From: Hermatobates lingyangjiaoensis
Taxonomy: Eukaryota > Arthropoda > Insecta > Hemiptera > Hermatobatidae
Reading direction: 5' to 3'
Assembly: GCA_026182355.1 (NCBI GenBank)
Contig: JAPFBL010000223.1
Location: 904,501-968,500, forward strand
DNA: 64,000 nucleotides
This document shows, piece by piece, positions 1-12,229 of the stretch. A model generated the notes under the pieces. The model searched no databases. It had not been told where the DNA came from and saw nothing but the letters and a program-made list of their open reading frames with translations. Positions within the stretch are counted from its first letter, which is position 1. Each line of letters begins with the position of its first letter. Both the position numbers and the translations under genes were made by a program.

Positions 1-931
1 TATATCACTCCATTAAGATATTAATATGAGATTAAATAAGAAAAGAATTTTTAAATGTAAAAAAAAAGTCAACGCTAATCTAACATAAAAGTTATTTTGT
101 ATTAATGTGACTGACTATACAAACATATTAATCAGTTACGTATAATTTCTTTACATGTGACTATAATAATGTTATCAGAAAAAGAAAAGAAGTCATTCAT
201 CTATTTGACATGTTATTGAAATTATTTAACTCAGGGTCTAAATCTCATCGGACTTGCACACTCCACTTCCAAACTTGTCCTATTTTACAACCCATTGTCA
301 TAACTAAATTCAACTTCAGATTTCAGTTCTTTAATAACCTTCATCATTGCACTTACAGAAGTATTCCTCACTTCGATAGGTTTAGGTATGATTTGATCAA
401 AATCTTTATCCATTTCAAGGTGATTGGCTCATATACAGATGTAATCTAATCAAAAGTTTATATGAAATCATGAATAAAATTTAATGAAATAGTTTTTGTT
501 AATTGTATTTTAAACGATCAAATACATTTTATAAGCCAAAATATGGCCTCGTGGTAAGTAATTTCTTCTCCTCTTTTCCCTTGATAATCAAGAGGTGAAA
601 TTTGTAAAACTAAACTGGTACTTTCAATTGTGCCTAAAAATGGTTCATTGTTTGGTTAAATTACCGATGCATGCCAAGTGAATTAATAAGCTGCTGTTGT
701 TATAAAATTAAATTCATTAATATAAACATTAAAACAATTTTCTAAGGAGGAAAAAGTTAAGATGCCCTTTTTTTATGAATCCTTTGATGCATTACTCTTT
801 ACTGTACACTAATAATCCATCTGTATCCTTGTGTATGTTCGCTTTGAATTCACAGCTATGCAGGCAGTCATTGTGTGGTATTTACTCATGATTTGAGAGG
901 AAAAGAAACACTAAGTTTTCCACATATCAGT
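1..931. other. AT-rich DNA, no gene recognised
   Basis: No open frame of recognisable family, RNA gene or clear repeat boundary is seen. The short open frame near 210-449 has no recognisable motif and is probably chance. Confidence 0.6.
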
Positions 932-939
932 GTTTAGTG

Positions 940-1533
940 CAGTGGTTCTCAACGTGGTCCACATGGACCCCCAGGGGTCCACAGAGAATTACTGGGGGTC
1001 CATGAGGAAAGTAGTATTCTGAAGGTCCATGACTCGCGGTTAGAACTCTATGTTAAGTTTAAATGAATTTATCAGCAAACCAAAAATAAATCAAAGCGTA
1101 GTAAGCTTCGGCCGTACAATATTCAAACATAATTAAAATATAAGGCCTAATATCCTCGTCAGTATGTTAAAATGTTCCAATATTTTAAAAATTTCTATTG
1201 CACTTCTCTTTATGGTACATTCAAAATTGATTCTGTTACAATTTATTTCAGGGTACTTTATAAAATGTTAATAAAGAAATATTTTGTTATTGTTTTAAAA
1301 AACATTTTTGAATTTCGGCATGCGTTGTAGATGTAATGAAATTATTTCATAATTAACGTTATTCATTTACCTAAACACAAATATTTATTTATAAATTTGT
1401 ATAATTATGTTTTTTAAGTATACGGGGGGAGTGGGGGTCCACAAGTAGCTTTTAGGGGTCCACAAGTAGCTTTTAGGGGGTCCACAAGTAGCTTTTAGGG
1501 AGTCCACAAGCAAACAAAGGTTGAGAACCCCTG
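940..1533. mobile_element. hAT-type MITE with 8-bp target duplication
   Basis: The ends are imperfect terminal inverted repeats: CAGTGGTTCTCAACG at the left and, read inward, CAGGGGTTCTCAACC at the right. A perfect 8-bp direct repeat, gtttagtg, flanks it at 932-939 and 1534-1541, the target duplication length of hAT transposons. No transposase frame is present in the 594 bp, so it is a non-autonomous copy. Seen directly: ends and duplication. Inferred: hAT superfamily. Confidence 0.9.
1437..1510. repeat. Short tandem repeat inside the hAT MITE
   Basis: A unit of about 22 bp (tccacaagtagctttta plus a G run) is repeated three times just inside the right end of the MITE, followed by a partial unit. 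Such subterminal repeats often hold transposase binding sites in hAT elements; that role is inference. Confidence 0.8.
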
Positions 1534-1639
1534 GTTTAGTGGTTTATTTTTCTCTCTAATCATGTTTAGTTTTATTCTGATCATGTCAAAATTAAAATAT
1601 CAGTTTCTAGATATACAGTTGATAGGAATAAAGGTACAT

Positions 1640-1960
1640 CTGTTTTCAGGATATCCAGTCTGGATTCAGAAAAGCCTATTTAACAAGTGACCAGTTAAAG
1701 AGGTTCACAGACTTCATGAGAAATGGAAAAGGCGCCACTAAATAACTGCTGCAGTCTTCGTGGACTTGGAGAAAGCGTTTCATTCTGTTTGGCATGCTTG
1801 AATCATCTGCAACTTAACAAAGGTAAAAATGCTAATAATGGTTTTGTTAAAATAGTCAAATCATGTTTCACTGAAAGGAGCTTTAGAATTCAGTATGAGG
1901 AAGTACTCAGTGATTGTGGAACACTGCAAGTGAGAAGAGTAAAAGATACTGCAGGGTACA
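1640..1960 (+). pseudogene. LINE (jockey/CR1-like) reverse transcriptase fragment
   Basis: Translation in shifting frames gives SGFRK, then LTSDQLKRFTDF, then VDLEKAFHSVWH. This is the order of conserved RT blocks in jockey/CR1-type non-LTR retrotransposons; the last block is motif A, where the family normally has AFDSVWH. Stops (for example TAA near 1740 and TGA after the WHA codons) and frame changes break it, and the rest of the RT is missing. It is a dead fragment; the clade is uncertain. Confidence 0.75.
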
Positions 1961-2549
1961 TAAAATCGTACATAGAAGGATGTGTGGAAGTGGAATGTGT
2001 TCGGTAAACAACTGGCTAATAAAGTAATTTTGATGTGTCATTGTCTCAAGCTCCCTGTCGTCGAGGTTCAACACATAATTACAACACTTGCTTTGTTAAG
2101 GTGTAGAGTAGTAATAGATAATAATTATAATGTCATTCATGTAGTTTCTGTACTATCTGGCACAGGCATAGCAACTATTTTTGCCACCCGAGTGGGCGGT
2201 CGTAAAATTTGCAGCCCCCCCCCCCCCACATGGCCGTTGATAATTCCTTAAAGTTCAAAATTTTAAAAAGTTCTCAAAATATTTATTTTCATGGAATTAT
2301 AATCAAGGAGCTAATTAAATTTAAATACTGCTATTATTAGTCCCATGCTTTTATCTCATCAAAGTAATTGTAATGATATACGGTCATCATCAAAGAATAA
2401 CAAAGATTTTTCAAAACAAAAACGTATAATTCAAATCATAAAAAAATTGTTTAATTAAATTAACTGGCTACACAAACAAATATAATAAAATTTAAACCCC
2501 TTTTTAAAAATTATTTTTTTAAAATAAAGTTCTGGATGTTAAAAAAATT
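1961..2549. other. AT-rich spacer with a C homopolymer, no gene
   Basis: It contains a run of C residues around 2215-2227 and AT-rich sequence. No supported coding region or repeat boundary is visible. Confidence 0.5.
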
Positions 2550-3684
2550 TGTATATATAAAAGATAGGTTTTGTCTGTAACTTAGAACTGACTCATTTCA
2601 GGTTCTCTTTACGTTTCATACATTAGAGAAACCGAATCCACCCTTAGACAAATTTCTGTTTTTCGGTTTTTCCGCAAAATTTTGTCACAAGTAAACTCTG
2701 CCACCATAATAGATAGCAAGCTGAAACTTTGAAAGTAGCTTTGTGTATGTCTAACTGAAAATCTAAGATTTGAATATATTGGAAATTCAACGTGGAAGCG
2801 ATGGTATGGACTTTTAAGCTGTCTTTGGTTAACTTCACAGACATGTTTACTTTGAAAATATACAGGTATAGTTGATTTCGGTTTCATTTCCATTTAAGCT
2901 CCCAGCAAGAGATAATTGACAAGGTGTTTCCCAAAGTTCAAGATCTGCCATCTGTTCAGAATAACTGGCTTTGTGAACGAGCAATTCTCACCCCTACAAA
3001 TGAGCAGGCAAGAATAATGAATAAACAATTTCTTGCACTATATCAAGCAAGGAAAGAACTTACAAGTCAGTAAACAGAGTGATTAGTGATGAGGAAGCAG
3101 TTCATTATCCAATTGAATATTTGACTCCGACACTGCCAGCTCATGACTTAAAACTTAATTAGAGGCACCAATCATGCTGTTATGAAACTTGAGTGTCCCA
3201 AAAATGTGCTACGGAACACGACTGTATATTCACGCTTTTCACAGATACGTCATAGAGGCTGATATCATGACTAGGTGTGGTACTGGAGAGTCAGTGTCTA
3301 TATCACGCATACCGTTCTTACCTAACGACCGTCCCTTTCAATTCAAACGGTTGCAATTTCCCGTCAGCATCTCTTTTGCAATGATGTTAAATAAGTCGCA
3401 ATGCCAAATTCTGTCTGCGGCAGGAATTGAAGTGAGTGAGACCAAGTGTTTCTCACATGGTCATCTGTATGTCGCTTGCTCAAGAGTCAGAGGTTCCAAC
3501 TCCTGTTCTTCAATGAACCTAAAGGACAGACAACTAATGTGGTGTATACAGAGGTACTTACTTAACACTGTACTAATAAATATATTTTTTCATATTCTAT
3601 AATTTTTCCAATAATATTTTGAAATACCACATATCATCTCTGAATTTTTGTAAAATACCCGTGAAAGATGAGCACGTCTGCTAG
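2550..3684 (+). mobile_element. Deleted Helitron copy carrying a helicase remnant
   Basis: About 1.1 kb that is colinear with 33780-34985. A non-coding 5' module of about 340 bp is joined to the C-terminal part of a Helitron Pif1-type helicase. The right end reads CTAG followed by T (3681-3685), preceded by a small CGTG/CACG hairpin, as expected at a Helitron 3' end. The 5' end is degenerate here; the sister copy keeps A|TC. Because both copies have the same internal junction, the deletion probably predates their amplification. Confidence 0.7.
2895..3600 (+). pseudogene. Helitron Pif1-like helicase, C-terminal fragment
   Basis: The first part encodes LCERAILTPTNEQARIMNK, a conserved block of Helitron helicases. 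After stops and frame changes, 3189-3602 encodes KMCYGTRL, FKRLQFPVSISFAM, NKSQ and HGHLYVACSRV, the final conserved helicase blocks in the correct order. Walker A and the Rep domain are absent, so it is a non-functional remnant. In an intact element this domain unwinds DNA during rolling-circle transposition. Confidence 0.85.
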
Positions 3685-3974
3685 TTATGAATAAATGTTA
3701 TAAAAAGTTAATAGAAATGTAGTTTGTAATATGTGTAACAATTATCATTTTAGTTATTACATATACTGACCATTTTAGTTGATCAAGTATATTTTGGGGC
3801 GGGTATTGGGGGCTTGGAACGCACTAGGCTATTTACATGTAATGAGCGATTCATCTTACGAAACCCTCCCAGAACGAATTAAGTTCATATGAAGAGGTAT
3901 AACTAAATAATAATCATGAAAACATTCGATCTCAAGATTTTGACAGATTTACATGTTTGAGACACCAAAGATTT

Positions 3975-4640
3975 ACTATACTTTACTATAAGTAAAGTGT
4001 AGTGATCGTGAAAAAATACGATATCGAGATTTTGACGGAATTATATGGTTTGAGGTCCCAAAAGTCGTTTTATGAAGTTTTTTCGATGATGTCTGTGTGT
4101 CTGTGTGTGTGTGTGTGTGTGTGGGTGGGTGGGTTTGAGTGTGTTAGTAGCATTGCTTGTTACCACGCTACGGTCCAAAATCTTTGATGCATAAGTTCAT
4201 ATTTTACACCAAAATGAGCCTCATAGTGTAGAAGATCCTTATGGTTTGGGAAGAATTATGCATGACGGGAAAGTTACTTTTTTGCCAAAAACCATTTTTT
4301 AAAAAACATTTTTTCTCCTAAACTGATAACCCTAGAGTTTTGAAATTTTTGCATAATCTTTGTGGTTACAAATGGAACAAACAAGAAATATATTCAGAAT
4401 TTTTTTTTAAGTTTTCCCGATGATGGCTATATGTTTGTGGGTGGATGGGTATGTATCCAAAAGTTTTATAGGCACACTACAGGTCACAGCGTATGATGCA
4501 TCAAATTTGAATTTTACAAAACAATTAGCTTCTAGAGTAGATGACGGCTTATAATAATATATTATATATAAATGTCTAAATGGGAGATGTTTATTAGTCT
4601 TTCATTCCTGGAGGTTGTACAGATAGTGATTGAACGCCCT
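3975..4640 (+). mobile_element. Family A element, rearranged partial copy
   Basis: It starts with a 7-bp-arm hairpin (ctttact...agtaaag) and the adjacent block gtgatcgtgaaaaa, followed by a GT-rich tract at 4093-4130. The same order is found at 20876 and, inverted, at 49492. It then jumps near 4560 to sequence from the opposite end of the family (aaatgggagatgtttatta), so the middle is missing. There is no coding sequence. The superfamily is unknown. Confidence 0.75.
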
Positions 4641-4687
4641 TTTTCTGTAAATCACACAATTGATGCATAAATACTATATCAATGTTC

Positions 4688-4875
4688 AAACCACAATAAG
4701 AAATGGGAAAAAAAAGACTAAAATCTTTCAACCGTAACAAGCGGTCTTCGTCATAGTCAAAAACCCAACTAACAACCGCTTGTTCCGGTTGAAAGATCTT
4801 AGTCTTTTTTTCCCCATTTCTTATTTGAACATTGATTGTTGCTTCACGTGTTTATGTGAAATCTTGTTATGTAAT
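4688..4875. mobile_element. Inverted pair of PLE terminal fragments with ribozyme-like cores
   Basis: Two arms, about 4688-4780 (minus) and 4785-4875 (plus), are near mirror copies. The minus arm carries a mutated hammerhead-like block: CTATGACGA where related copies have CTCTGACGA, then a GACCG stem and GAAAGAT. The plus arm keeps the stem II and GAAAG-AT-CTT part but has lost the CTGACGA core. The same sequence recurs near 5.9, 14.2, 17.9, 27.0 and 29.2 kb. Confidence 0.7.
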
Positions 4876-4889
4876 AATATATGCATATA

Positions 4890-6256
4890 ATAATAATATT
4901 CATTCCTCTTACGTCTCATATTAAGTCATTAAATCATTCCAAATTTTTTTATTAAACCTCTAAAAATAATTTTACTTCAATCAATTCAGTTAAACAATTT
5001 CTAAGTCAATATAAAAAATGTAATAAACAAATCCGACAAGTTCATAGCAGTACAGTAAGTGATCATGTATAGCAGGTGGTTTATTAGTTCAACATGAAAA
5101 TGAAGTTTTTATATCATTATTGCTCTTTGCGGTTATTGAAATTTCACTTCAATAAGTATAGTTAATGAAGTGAATAGCTAATTTTTTTATTTGTATAGCT
5201 AATGTTTTGTTCAATTTTTGTGCAAAGTTTTATTATTCTTCAATGTTTCGTATAGCGTAAAAAACATTTTCTGAAAACATAAAATTTACCTTAACGACCT
5301 TTTTGATCATGTAATTTTGAAATGGTTTACCTCAACTCATCCTCCACATAATGCTCTATTTTTAGGTATAATTTCATTTTGATCTATCAAACCGTATGGC
5401 TTCTATCGTCCTCAGAGTTTTCAGATTGAATGATAAGTCAAATTTTTTTTGTATTAACAAAAAAATATTTTCTGTTTTTTAAAAATCTGAGGTTTTTTCA
5501 GTAATTGCTTTTGTAACTTTAAAGATATGCTAAAATTTCAAGGCGCTAGAATTAGTAGTTTAGGAGAAAAAATGTCTAAAAACACATATTGGCAAAAAAA
5601 AAATTGACTTTCCCATTATGAAAAATTACTCCCAAGCTATACTAGAGCACATCCATACTATGTGACCAATTTTTTTGTAAAATATTGATTTGATCCATCA
5701 AAAATTGTGGACTGTATTGTTTACACAAACTTTAGGTTAAACACTCACCCACCCAAACACACACACATACACACACGCATATATATATGATCAAACCACA
5801 ATATGAAAATGGGAAAACAAGACTAAGATCTTTCAACCGAAACAAGCGGTCTTCGTCAGAGCAAAAAACCGAACTGACCCTGACGAAGACCGCTTGTTTC
5901 TGTTGAAAGATCTTAGTCTTGTTTTCCCATTTTCATATTGTGGTTTATCATTGATTGTTATTTCACGTGTTTATGTGAAATTTTTTTATATATTTATACA
6001 TACACAAATACACAAACACACACACACACGCGCATACAAACACACACACTCGCACGCACACAAGCTCAAACACACACAAAACACACAAAACTCACAAACA
6101 CACAAAACACACGAACACACACACACACACACACACTCGCACACAAGACATCATCTAAAACTTCATAAAACGACTTTGGGAACATCAAACTTGTTATTCC
6201 GTCAAAATCTCGAGATCTAACTTTTTTTTATGAGAACTATACCTATAGTAAAGTAA
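4890..6256 (-). mobile_element. Family A element, inverted copy interrupted by a PLE fragment
   Basis: It aligns in reverse to 20876-21800. Shared blocks include ggtttacctcaactcatcctccacataatg-like sequence, the tagtttaggagaaaaaatg block and the end gtcaaaatctcgagatctaac, finishing in ctatagtaaagta. The internal CA-rich tract, which is GT-rich in the other orientation, is split by a PLE-type inverted repeat at about 5781-5998. No coding sequence. Confidence 0.75.
5781..5998. mobile_element. PLE-type inverted repeat nested in family A
   Basis: Arms of about 95 bp run from gatcaaaccacaatatg to the matching cattttcatattgtgg and meet near 5870. The plus arm has the core CTGACGA at 5880-5886 and GAAA at 5905-5908. 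A (TA)n tract lies at its left edge and AT-rich sequence at its right. It sits inside the CA-rich tract of family A, so it inserted after family A did. Confidence 0.8.
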
Positions 6257-6808
6257 AAAAAAATTAAAGATAGAAAAAAAAATAATTAAAAATATTATAA
6301 AAACTCCTACTGCAGAAGTCTGTGAAGTCACCTTTTCAAAAAGGAAATAGATTGATCTCTGGACAGGTGACAAGTTTAATTAATAAAGCCGTGACCACTA
6401 CTGCGCTCTGGCGTCTTCCGGACTAAACCTCCAGTCTACTATCGGTTCGCGATGCTTACCAGCTATGCCCTCTGTATTACTCCCGCCAAAATCATAGATT
6501 TATTCTAGACATTTTTTTTAACATCAACTTTTTGGAATAATGCTACTAGTGAATACCAGTGAATATTTTTAACTGTTCTATTTATCAAAAATATAATGGC
6601 AGCAAAAACCTGGATTAATGCCATTGACAAAAGGTAAATTACAAATAATTTAGTTTTTAAACCAATAAAATAGTATGTAAAGTTTTTACAATTGCAACAA
6701 CTTTGGAAAAAGAATTGTAATTTCATTTTTTAAATAGTATAAAAAAAATTACCGGAAGACACTTGGTTATGGCAGGCGAGTTCACACTGGTGTTTACTTA
6801 CTATCTAT

Positions 6809-6845
<37 letters not shown>

Positions 6846-7026
6846 GAAGACGTTTTTCCTCTTCATTATATTAAAATTTTCATTTGATTTTTTGATTTTT
6901 TTTATATATATGTCTACTTAATATTTTGTTGTTTTCATTCTGTGATAGTCATTAGTTTATCTGCAAGGGAAGGAAACACTCATACACTTCAAATAGATAT
7001 TGCATAGAACATGCATTTAGGGGGGG
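6257..7026. other. AT-rich spacer with a (TA)n tract
   Basis: A (TA)n microsatellite occupies about 6808-6842. A modestly GC-richer stretch at 6385-6490 is not recognised. No gene is supported. Confidence 0.5.
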
Positions 7027-7372
7027 AGGGAGGGAGGTTAGCTCAGTGATTAACATACTCACCACTGAACTGGTAGGTCCGGGGTTCGATACCCACCAGG
7101 CTCTCGATTTATTCACGCTGGAGGTGAATAAATCTGAGCACGTCGTCCCTCGGAGGGGATGTTAAGACGTCGGTCCTGAGCCTGTACTCGTTAAAGATCT
7201 CTACTCTAAATACACTTGAGTTAAGCAAACCTTAGAACTCACAAGTGTAGACTGAATCTTGATTGTGTGGTATCACATAGGGCCTAATGTTTGGTCTATG
7301 TGAGTCCCCTTGTGGGACAGCCACTGCATCGTAAAGAGTTGCCTACTACTACTACTACTACTACTACTAGAT
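7027..7372 (+). mobile_element. tRNA-derived SINE with (CTA)n tail
   Basis: The head resembles a tRNA gene. It has an A box (GGTTAGCTCAGTGATTAAC) and a B box (GGGGTTCGATACC), the internal RNA polymerase III promoter. The body (ctctcgatttattcacgc, then agcctgtactcgttaaagat, then gtgtggtatcaca) recurs in at least five other copies in this window. The 3' end is a (CTA)n run. It depends on a LINE for mobility (known for SINEs). Confidence 0.9.
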
Positions 7373-8279
7373 CACGCATTCCTAGTGGTATTAAAATAAT
7401 CTTATTTTTTTAGAAAAATAAAAGTGTTTTTAAAATTTCAAAAAAAAATTTTAAATAATTTGTTATCTGTTTAATAGAAAATAGTTTAATACTGAAAAAA
7501 ATGGCAAGTTAGTAATATTTTAACGGCATCGATATATTATTCAACGATTTCAAGGATTTTTTTCTGTGTCTATCATTTCTTGCAGAAATTTATATTCTTT
7601 CATGCAATTTTAAAGTTTCACATAGGGAATATTTCAGTATATCTGAAGTCTTAGTTGATAATTTCCTTTCAAAAAATCCATCTTTACTTTTCTTAGACAT
7701 AGAACTTCAATAACTTTGGACGTGTTTCGGTAAATTAAGTGATCTCATGCGATGTAGTGAAAAAACATTAACGGCTTAGGGTTAGTGACGAAGAGATTTA
7801 GGTAGATTTAGCTGAAACGAAAAAAGTACTATCATGTATCCTACAAAAATGATAATAATTATTTTGAATGAACACATCAGTACAGTTTGATTAATTCAAA
7901 ATAAGGAATAATTTTTCATATTGATAGTTAAATTCTTGGTAGTATAAATAGAATAATAGAGAATGGGGTAAAGAAAACTATTGGTTTGGCTGTATTTCGA
8001 CATCCGTTGTCATGAGAAGAAACTATCTTGTTATGTATAAACAGATAATACATATACAATAAACACGAGTAATGGATACTACTTGTAAGCCTTAGTAATG
8101 AATGAGATTAAAGCCTTTCCACAAGTATCTTTCATCATCAGAGTCATGGACAATTTTAGTTCTTTTTTTTTGTGGGAATTTAAATTTTATATTTTAAATT
8201 TTAAATTTTATTTTTTTTTCAAATTATATATATGCGTATAGTATTCTTGATGATATCCTTTCTTCATCACATTGTTGAG
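7373..8279. other. AT-rich DNA, no gene recognised
   Basis: No conserved coding block, SINE or inverted repeat is recognised here. Confidence 0.5.
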
Positions 8280-8285
8280 ACATTC

Positions 8286-8710
8286 GTTGAATTTTAATTT
8301 TGAGGATATTGGTCAGGCTTGAATAAACCACTTTATGTAAACGTTCCGACCAACATTTAAATTATCTTCAAGGCTAGAACATACTTGTATAATAAGCACT
8401 ATTATAATAAAAATTAAATTTTAATAAAACATTCATTTTTGGTATTAAAACCAGTTCCTCATTTATTTCAGAACTAAACATGTTAAATTCCCGGGTAAAC
8501 AAATTATTAATATCTATAGTTCTAAGATAAATAAAATACTGTTGTTAATAAAAAAAAGCATAATTTATTAAAATTGAATTCATAATATAATATTGCTTAT
8601 GTTAAAGTATGTTCTAGCCCAAAATAAGACGTAAATATACGTCGAAACGTTGGCATAAAGTTTATTCAAACTTACTAATATCCTCAAAATTCAAATTCAA
8701 CGAATATGCA
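8286..8710. mobile_element. Inverted pair of PLE-like terminal fragments
   Basis: The arm at about 8286-8395 is matched in reverse by 8613-8706. Both contain the motif set gaggatatt, aataaac, aacgtt and tagaacatac. The right arm shows a hammerhead-like 3' half: stem GACGTA/TACGTC, GAAAC, GTTGGC. The CTGAAGA core is mutated in both arms. About 215 bp of AT-rich DNA separates them. Confidence 0.6.
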
Positions 8711-8857
8711 TATATATACATAACTAATAATTCATCACAAAGTAATTTAACATTGACAAAGTGTTTTTAGGCCCTCTATTTATAGTATGTGTATCCATTA
8801 CGGTATGTAACAAAACAGTAATATAGTATCTTACAGGGGTGTAATAACTGAATACAT

Positions 8858-8859
<2 letters not shown>

Positions 8860-8903
<44 letters not shown>

Positions 8904-8937
8904 ACACCCACACACACACACACACACACACCCACAC
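8860..8937. repeat. (CA)n microsatellite
   Basis: A long interrupted CA run. The open frame read across it on the minus strand is only a translation of the repeat. Confidence 0.95.
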
Positions 8938-8984
8938 GTGAGTGTTGTGTTCCTTAATAGGAAAACATGAAAATATTCCTATTT

Positions 8985-10590
8985 TATCTGAAAAATGTCA
9001 AAAACATGTAAGAAAACGTGTTGTTTTAAGATAATTCTTAATTTAAGATGTAGGATAATTATATATATTATTCTTCAAAGAATGTTTTTAATTTTGAATT
9101 ATGTTTTACATTTTATGATTTCCTAGTATTTAATGAAAATCACTTTTCTTTCCATTTGTCAAGAATCATACATATCAATTAACTCCGAGCGAGTGTTATC
9201 TTTTTCCTGCGTGTTGTACCCTGTTATAAGGTTGCTGTGGATGTATATTGAGAAAAATATATTAGTAATTGGCCAGTTTTAGATATTCAAATAAAAATCA
9301 AAGCAAGTTTTAAGTATAATTTAAAACTGTTATACCAGGAAATTTTAAGTTTCAAAATTAACAGATATGAACTAATAGACTAGAATAGTAAAAAACGGGA
9401 TATTTGTCAACAAACAACTCCTCTTTCTTGAGGAAAGAGCCCATTCTTCACACATCAATAGTATCCAAATATACTATGATTCATAAACAGAAAAAACATT
9501 TCAGCTGATATTTTGTGCAAGAGTACAATATATAGATTGAGTAGTGCATTTTATTTATTGACTGTGACTTTTTACATATAAAAATTATATTTCATATAAG
9601 TCAATAAATTATTTAAACTTTTCTATCATAGTTTTAAACATCAAATTATTTCAGTGGATTCACTCAAAATATTTCTAAGTCAATGTAAATAAGTATTAAT
9701 AAATTCGACAAGTACAGCAGATGATCTGTTAGTCTAGGATAAACAATCTGTTTTTATAGCTTTATACTCTTTACCGTGATTAGAATTTCATGAATTTTTT
9801 TTTAAATATTAATTTATTGTTCCACTTTTGGGCAAAATTTCATGTTTTTTTTTTTAATATCTCGTTTAGCGTCAAAAGATATTTTCTGAAAAGAGTAAAT
9901 GTACTGTAACGGCCCTCTGGTAAATGAACTCGTAATTTTGAAAAAAAAAACATCTTATCCCATCCTCTGCATAAGTTCTATTTTTAGGATAGAAACACCT
10001 AAAAATTATAACATTTAACCTAACCTAGAACATTTTGATTGGTCAACCTGTGTGGCTTGTACCGTTCTCATAATCTTTCAGATTGAATAATTAAACATTT
10101 TTAATTGAATAAGTAAACATTTTTAGATTTTATTGAAAAAAATATTTTCCATTGTTTTAAAAATCTTAATATATTTTTCGTTTATTATATTTGTAGCCTC
10201 AAAGGTAATGCCAAATTTTCAATAATCTAGAATTAGTAGTTTAGGAGAAAAAAAAAATGTAGTCTAAAAACAGGTTTTTTTTGCAAAAAAGTGACTTTTC
10301 TATCATTCATTATTGCTCCCAAACAATAGGGTTCATCTACACTATGAGACCCAATTTCGTGTAAAGTATTAACTTGATCCATCAAAGATTCTGGAACGTA
10401 GCGTGACCACAAACTTTGCATACATACTCAACCACCCACCCACAGGCACGAACAGACATCATCGAAAAAACTTCATAAAATGACTCCATGAATCCTAGAA
10501 CCTCAAAACATGTAATTCTGTCGCAATCTCAAGATTGAATTTTTTCACGATCACTATACTTTACTGATGGTAAACTAAAAAAAAAAAAAA
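8985..10590 (-). mobile_element. Family A element, inverted copy
   Basis: It is colinear with 47880-49490. Shared landmarks are gtaccctgttataag, attgagaaaaatatatt, gtctaggataaac, tagtttaggagaaaaa and the end ctcaagattgaattttttcacgatcactatacttta. The distal end found in other copies (ggagtggcctacactc) is missing. Non-coding. Confidence 0.8.
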
Positions 10591-11734
10591 AAAAATACAA
10601 AGATATTTTTTTTTCATGGATGACAGCGTCTCCAGATATTGCAATGACCTAGTTTATACTGATTTTGCAAACTAAATTACTAAATAATTAATAATAGTAA
10701 ACAAGAAAACAATTAAGGTTATTGATTGGTAGAGTTGATTGGTATTTACATGGAGCAGATTGAACTATGGATCAGGTCACAAATGAAAAGGTAAATAATA
10801 TTACCTGGCATTTCTCTCAATATTCAGACATGTTCGTTCTCAGGAGACAAATGATACATAAGAAGAAGAGTGGCATACAGAGACGATGCAAATGACCTAA
10901 TCATTTGATCTGAACGCTTCATTTGTCTTTCCGCTTTCCCCCGCCTACTTCCTTCTATTTCTCTTGTTGTCAAACATTTTTAATTAGGTAACTACGGTGA
11001 CTGTTAGGTTTGATATTTTTATCTTACTATATATAGTATATATTTACTCAATACTAAAATATAAACGACACTCAATGACTACTAATCTGATAATGTATAG
11101 GTCAGACACTCTATACATTGATATTCCAAACATTTTCATGGCCACTTTAACTTTATTTGTCAGTTAACTTATTTGGCTCTTGCCTTCTTAATTCATTATT
11201 TTAGTTATTTACTTATTTATTCATAATACAACTCATTACTTAGATATATTTTATTTCTTCTGTGGTCATAGAAAAGCTTGAGAAAATTGCAAAATATCAG
11301 TCAGGAGATTTCATATGGCAAAACTGTGTCAGTCTTTGATGATTCATGTTTATAAATAATAACCTTATATTATAAATATATTGTTAAATTATCTTTTTTC
11401 AAATCATTAAACAAAAAGGGGAACCGTTAATGTACCTATTAATATTTGTCATTATATTTAATTTCTTTAAATGTTAAACTGTTCAAATACAAATTATTAA
11501 AACAGTATACATTTATTTATCCAAAAACGTATAAAATGAATAGTAAACTTTAGTTTTTAATAATCGCTATTAATGTAGTTACTGTTTTTAATTTCATTAA
11601 TTGAATAAAGTACAAACGTATTTAGAAATATCTCATTTAATGATGAGGTAACGAATTCAGTTAAAAATGGTATTTTTGCGAATTAATTATCCTTTAATGG
11701 GGTAGTAATGGAGTAATTAAGCGCCTCTAATAGC
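10591..11734. other. AT-rich DNA, no gene recognised
   Basis: It begins with a poly-A stretch at 10580-10594. No recognisable coding sequence or repeat structure. Confidence 0.5.
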
Positions 11735-12229
11735 CTCTAACACTCAACTCCGATTTTCGGCCTTCACGAGGCTACCCTGTTAACATGCTATATGCAGGGA
11801 CAAACGAAAAAGGAGGAGAAGGTGATCAGGGGCTAGGCCTGACCACCTTCGTTTCCCATCCTTCCTAATCCCCAAATCCCCTCCTTTTATCCCATCACCA
11901 ATCTAAGGTGTTATGCGATCCGTGCCGAAGGATGGATGATACAGGGGTTTCTGTATTATGAACGGAGCCTCAAGGGCACCAGGCGACCCCCTTGAGTAAA
12001 TAGCCTTACTACGGTATGCGGTGCTCTGCCACAGCGGACAAAATACCACCGATAGCGCTTCAGGGATTTTCCCCTGTAAGGAGAAGGAAGTCTGGAGACC
12101 GTCCTCCGAAAGCGCTGAGGGTCCAAAAGCGCTAACTAGTGGGAACCTCCCACAAGTGCACCCGAGGACCCGAAGAAGACCATCCCGAAGAAGGAGAAAC
12201 GAAGTTACTTTCTTCCGAAACATAGGGAG
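11735..12229. other. GC-richer unidentified block upstream of a LINE 3' end
   Basis: The block is clearly less AT-rich than its surroundings. Open frames exist on both strands but none shows a family motif. It directly precedes the LINE C-terminal motif and may be part of the same element. Confidence 0.4.

Noticed and set aside
5894..6220. His/Thr-rich protein
   Set aside because: It is a translation of a CA microsatellite and PLE sequence.
7027..7110. Functional tRNA gene
   Set aside because: A and B boxes are present, but the anticodon arm is irregular and the sequence continues into a SINE body that recurs elsewhere.
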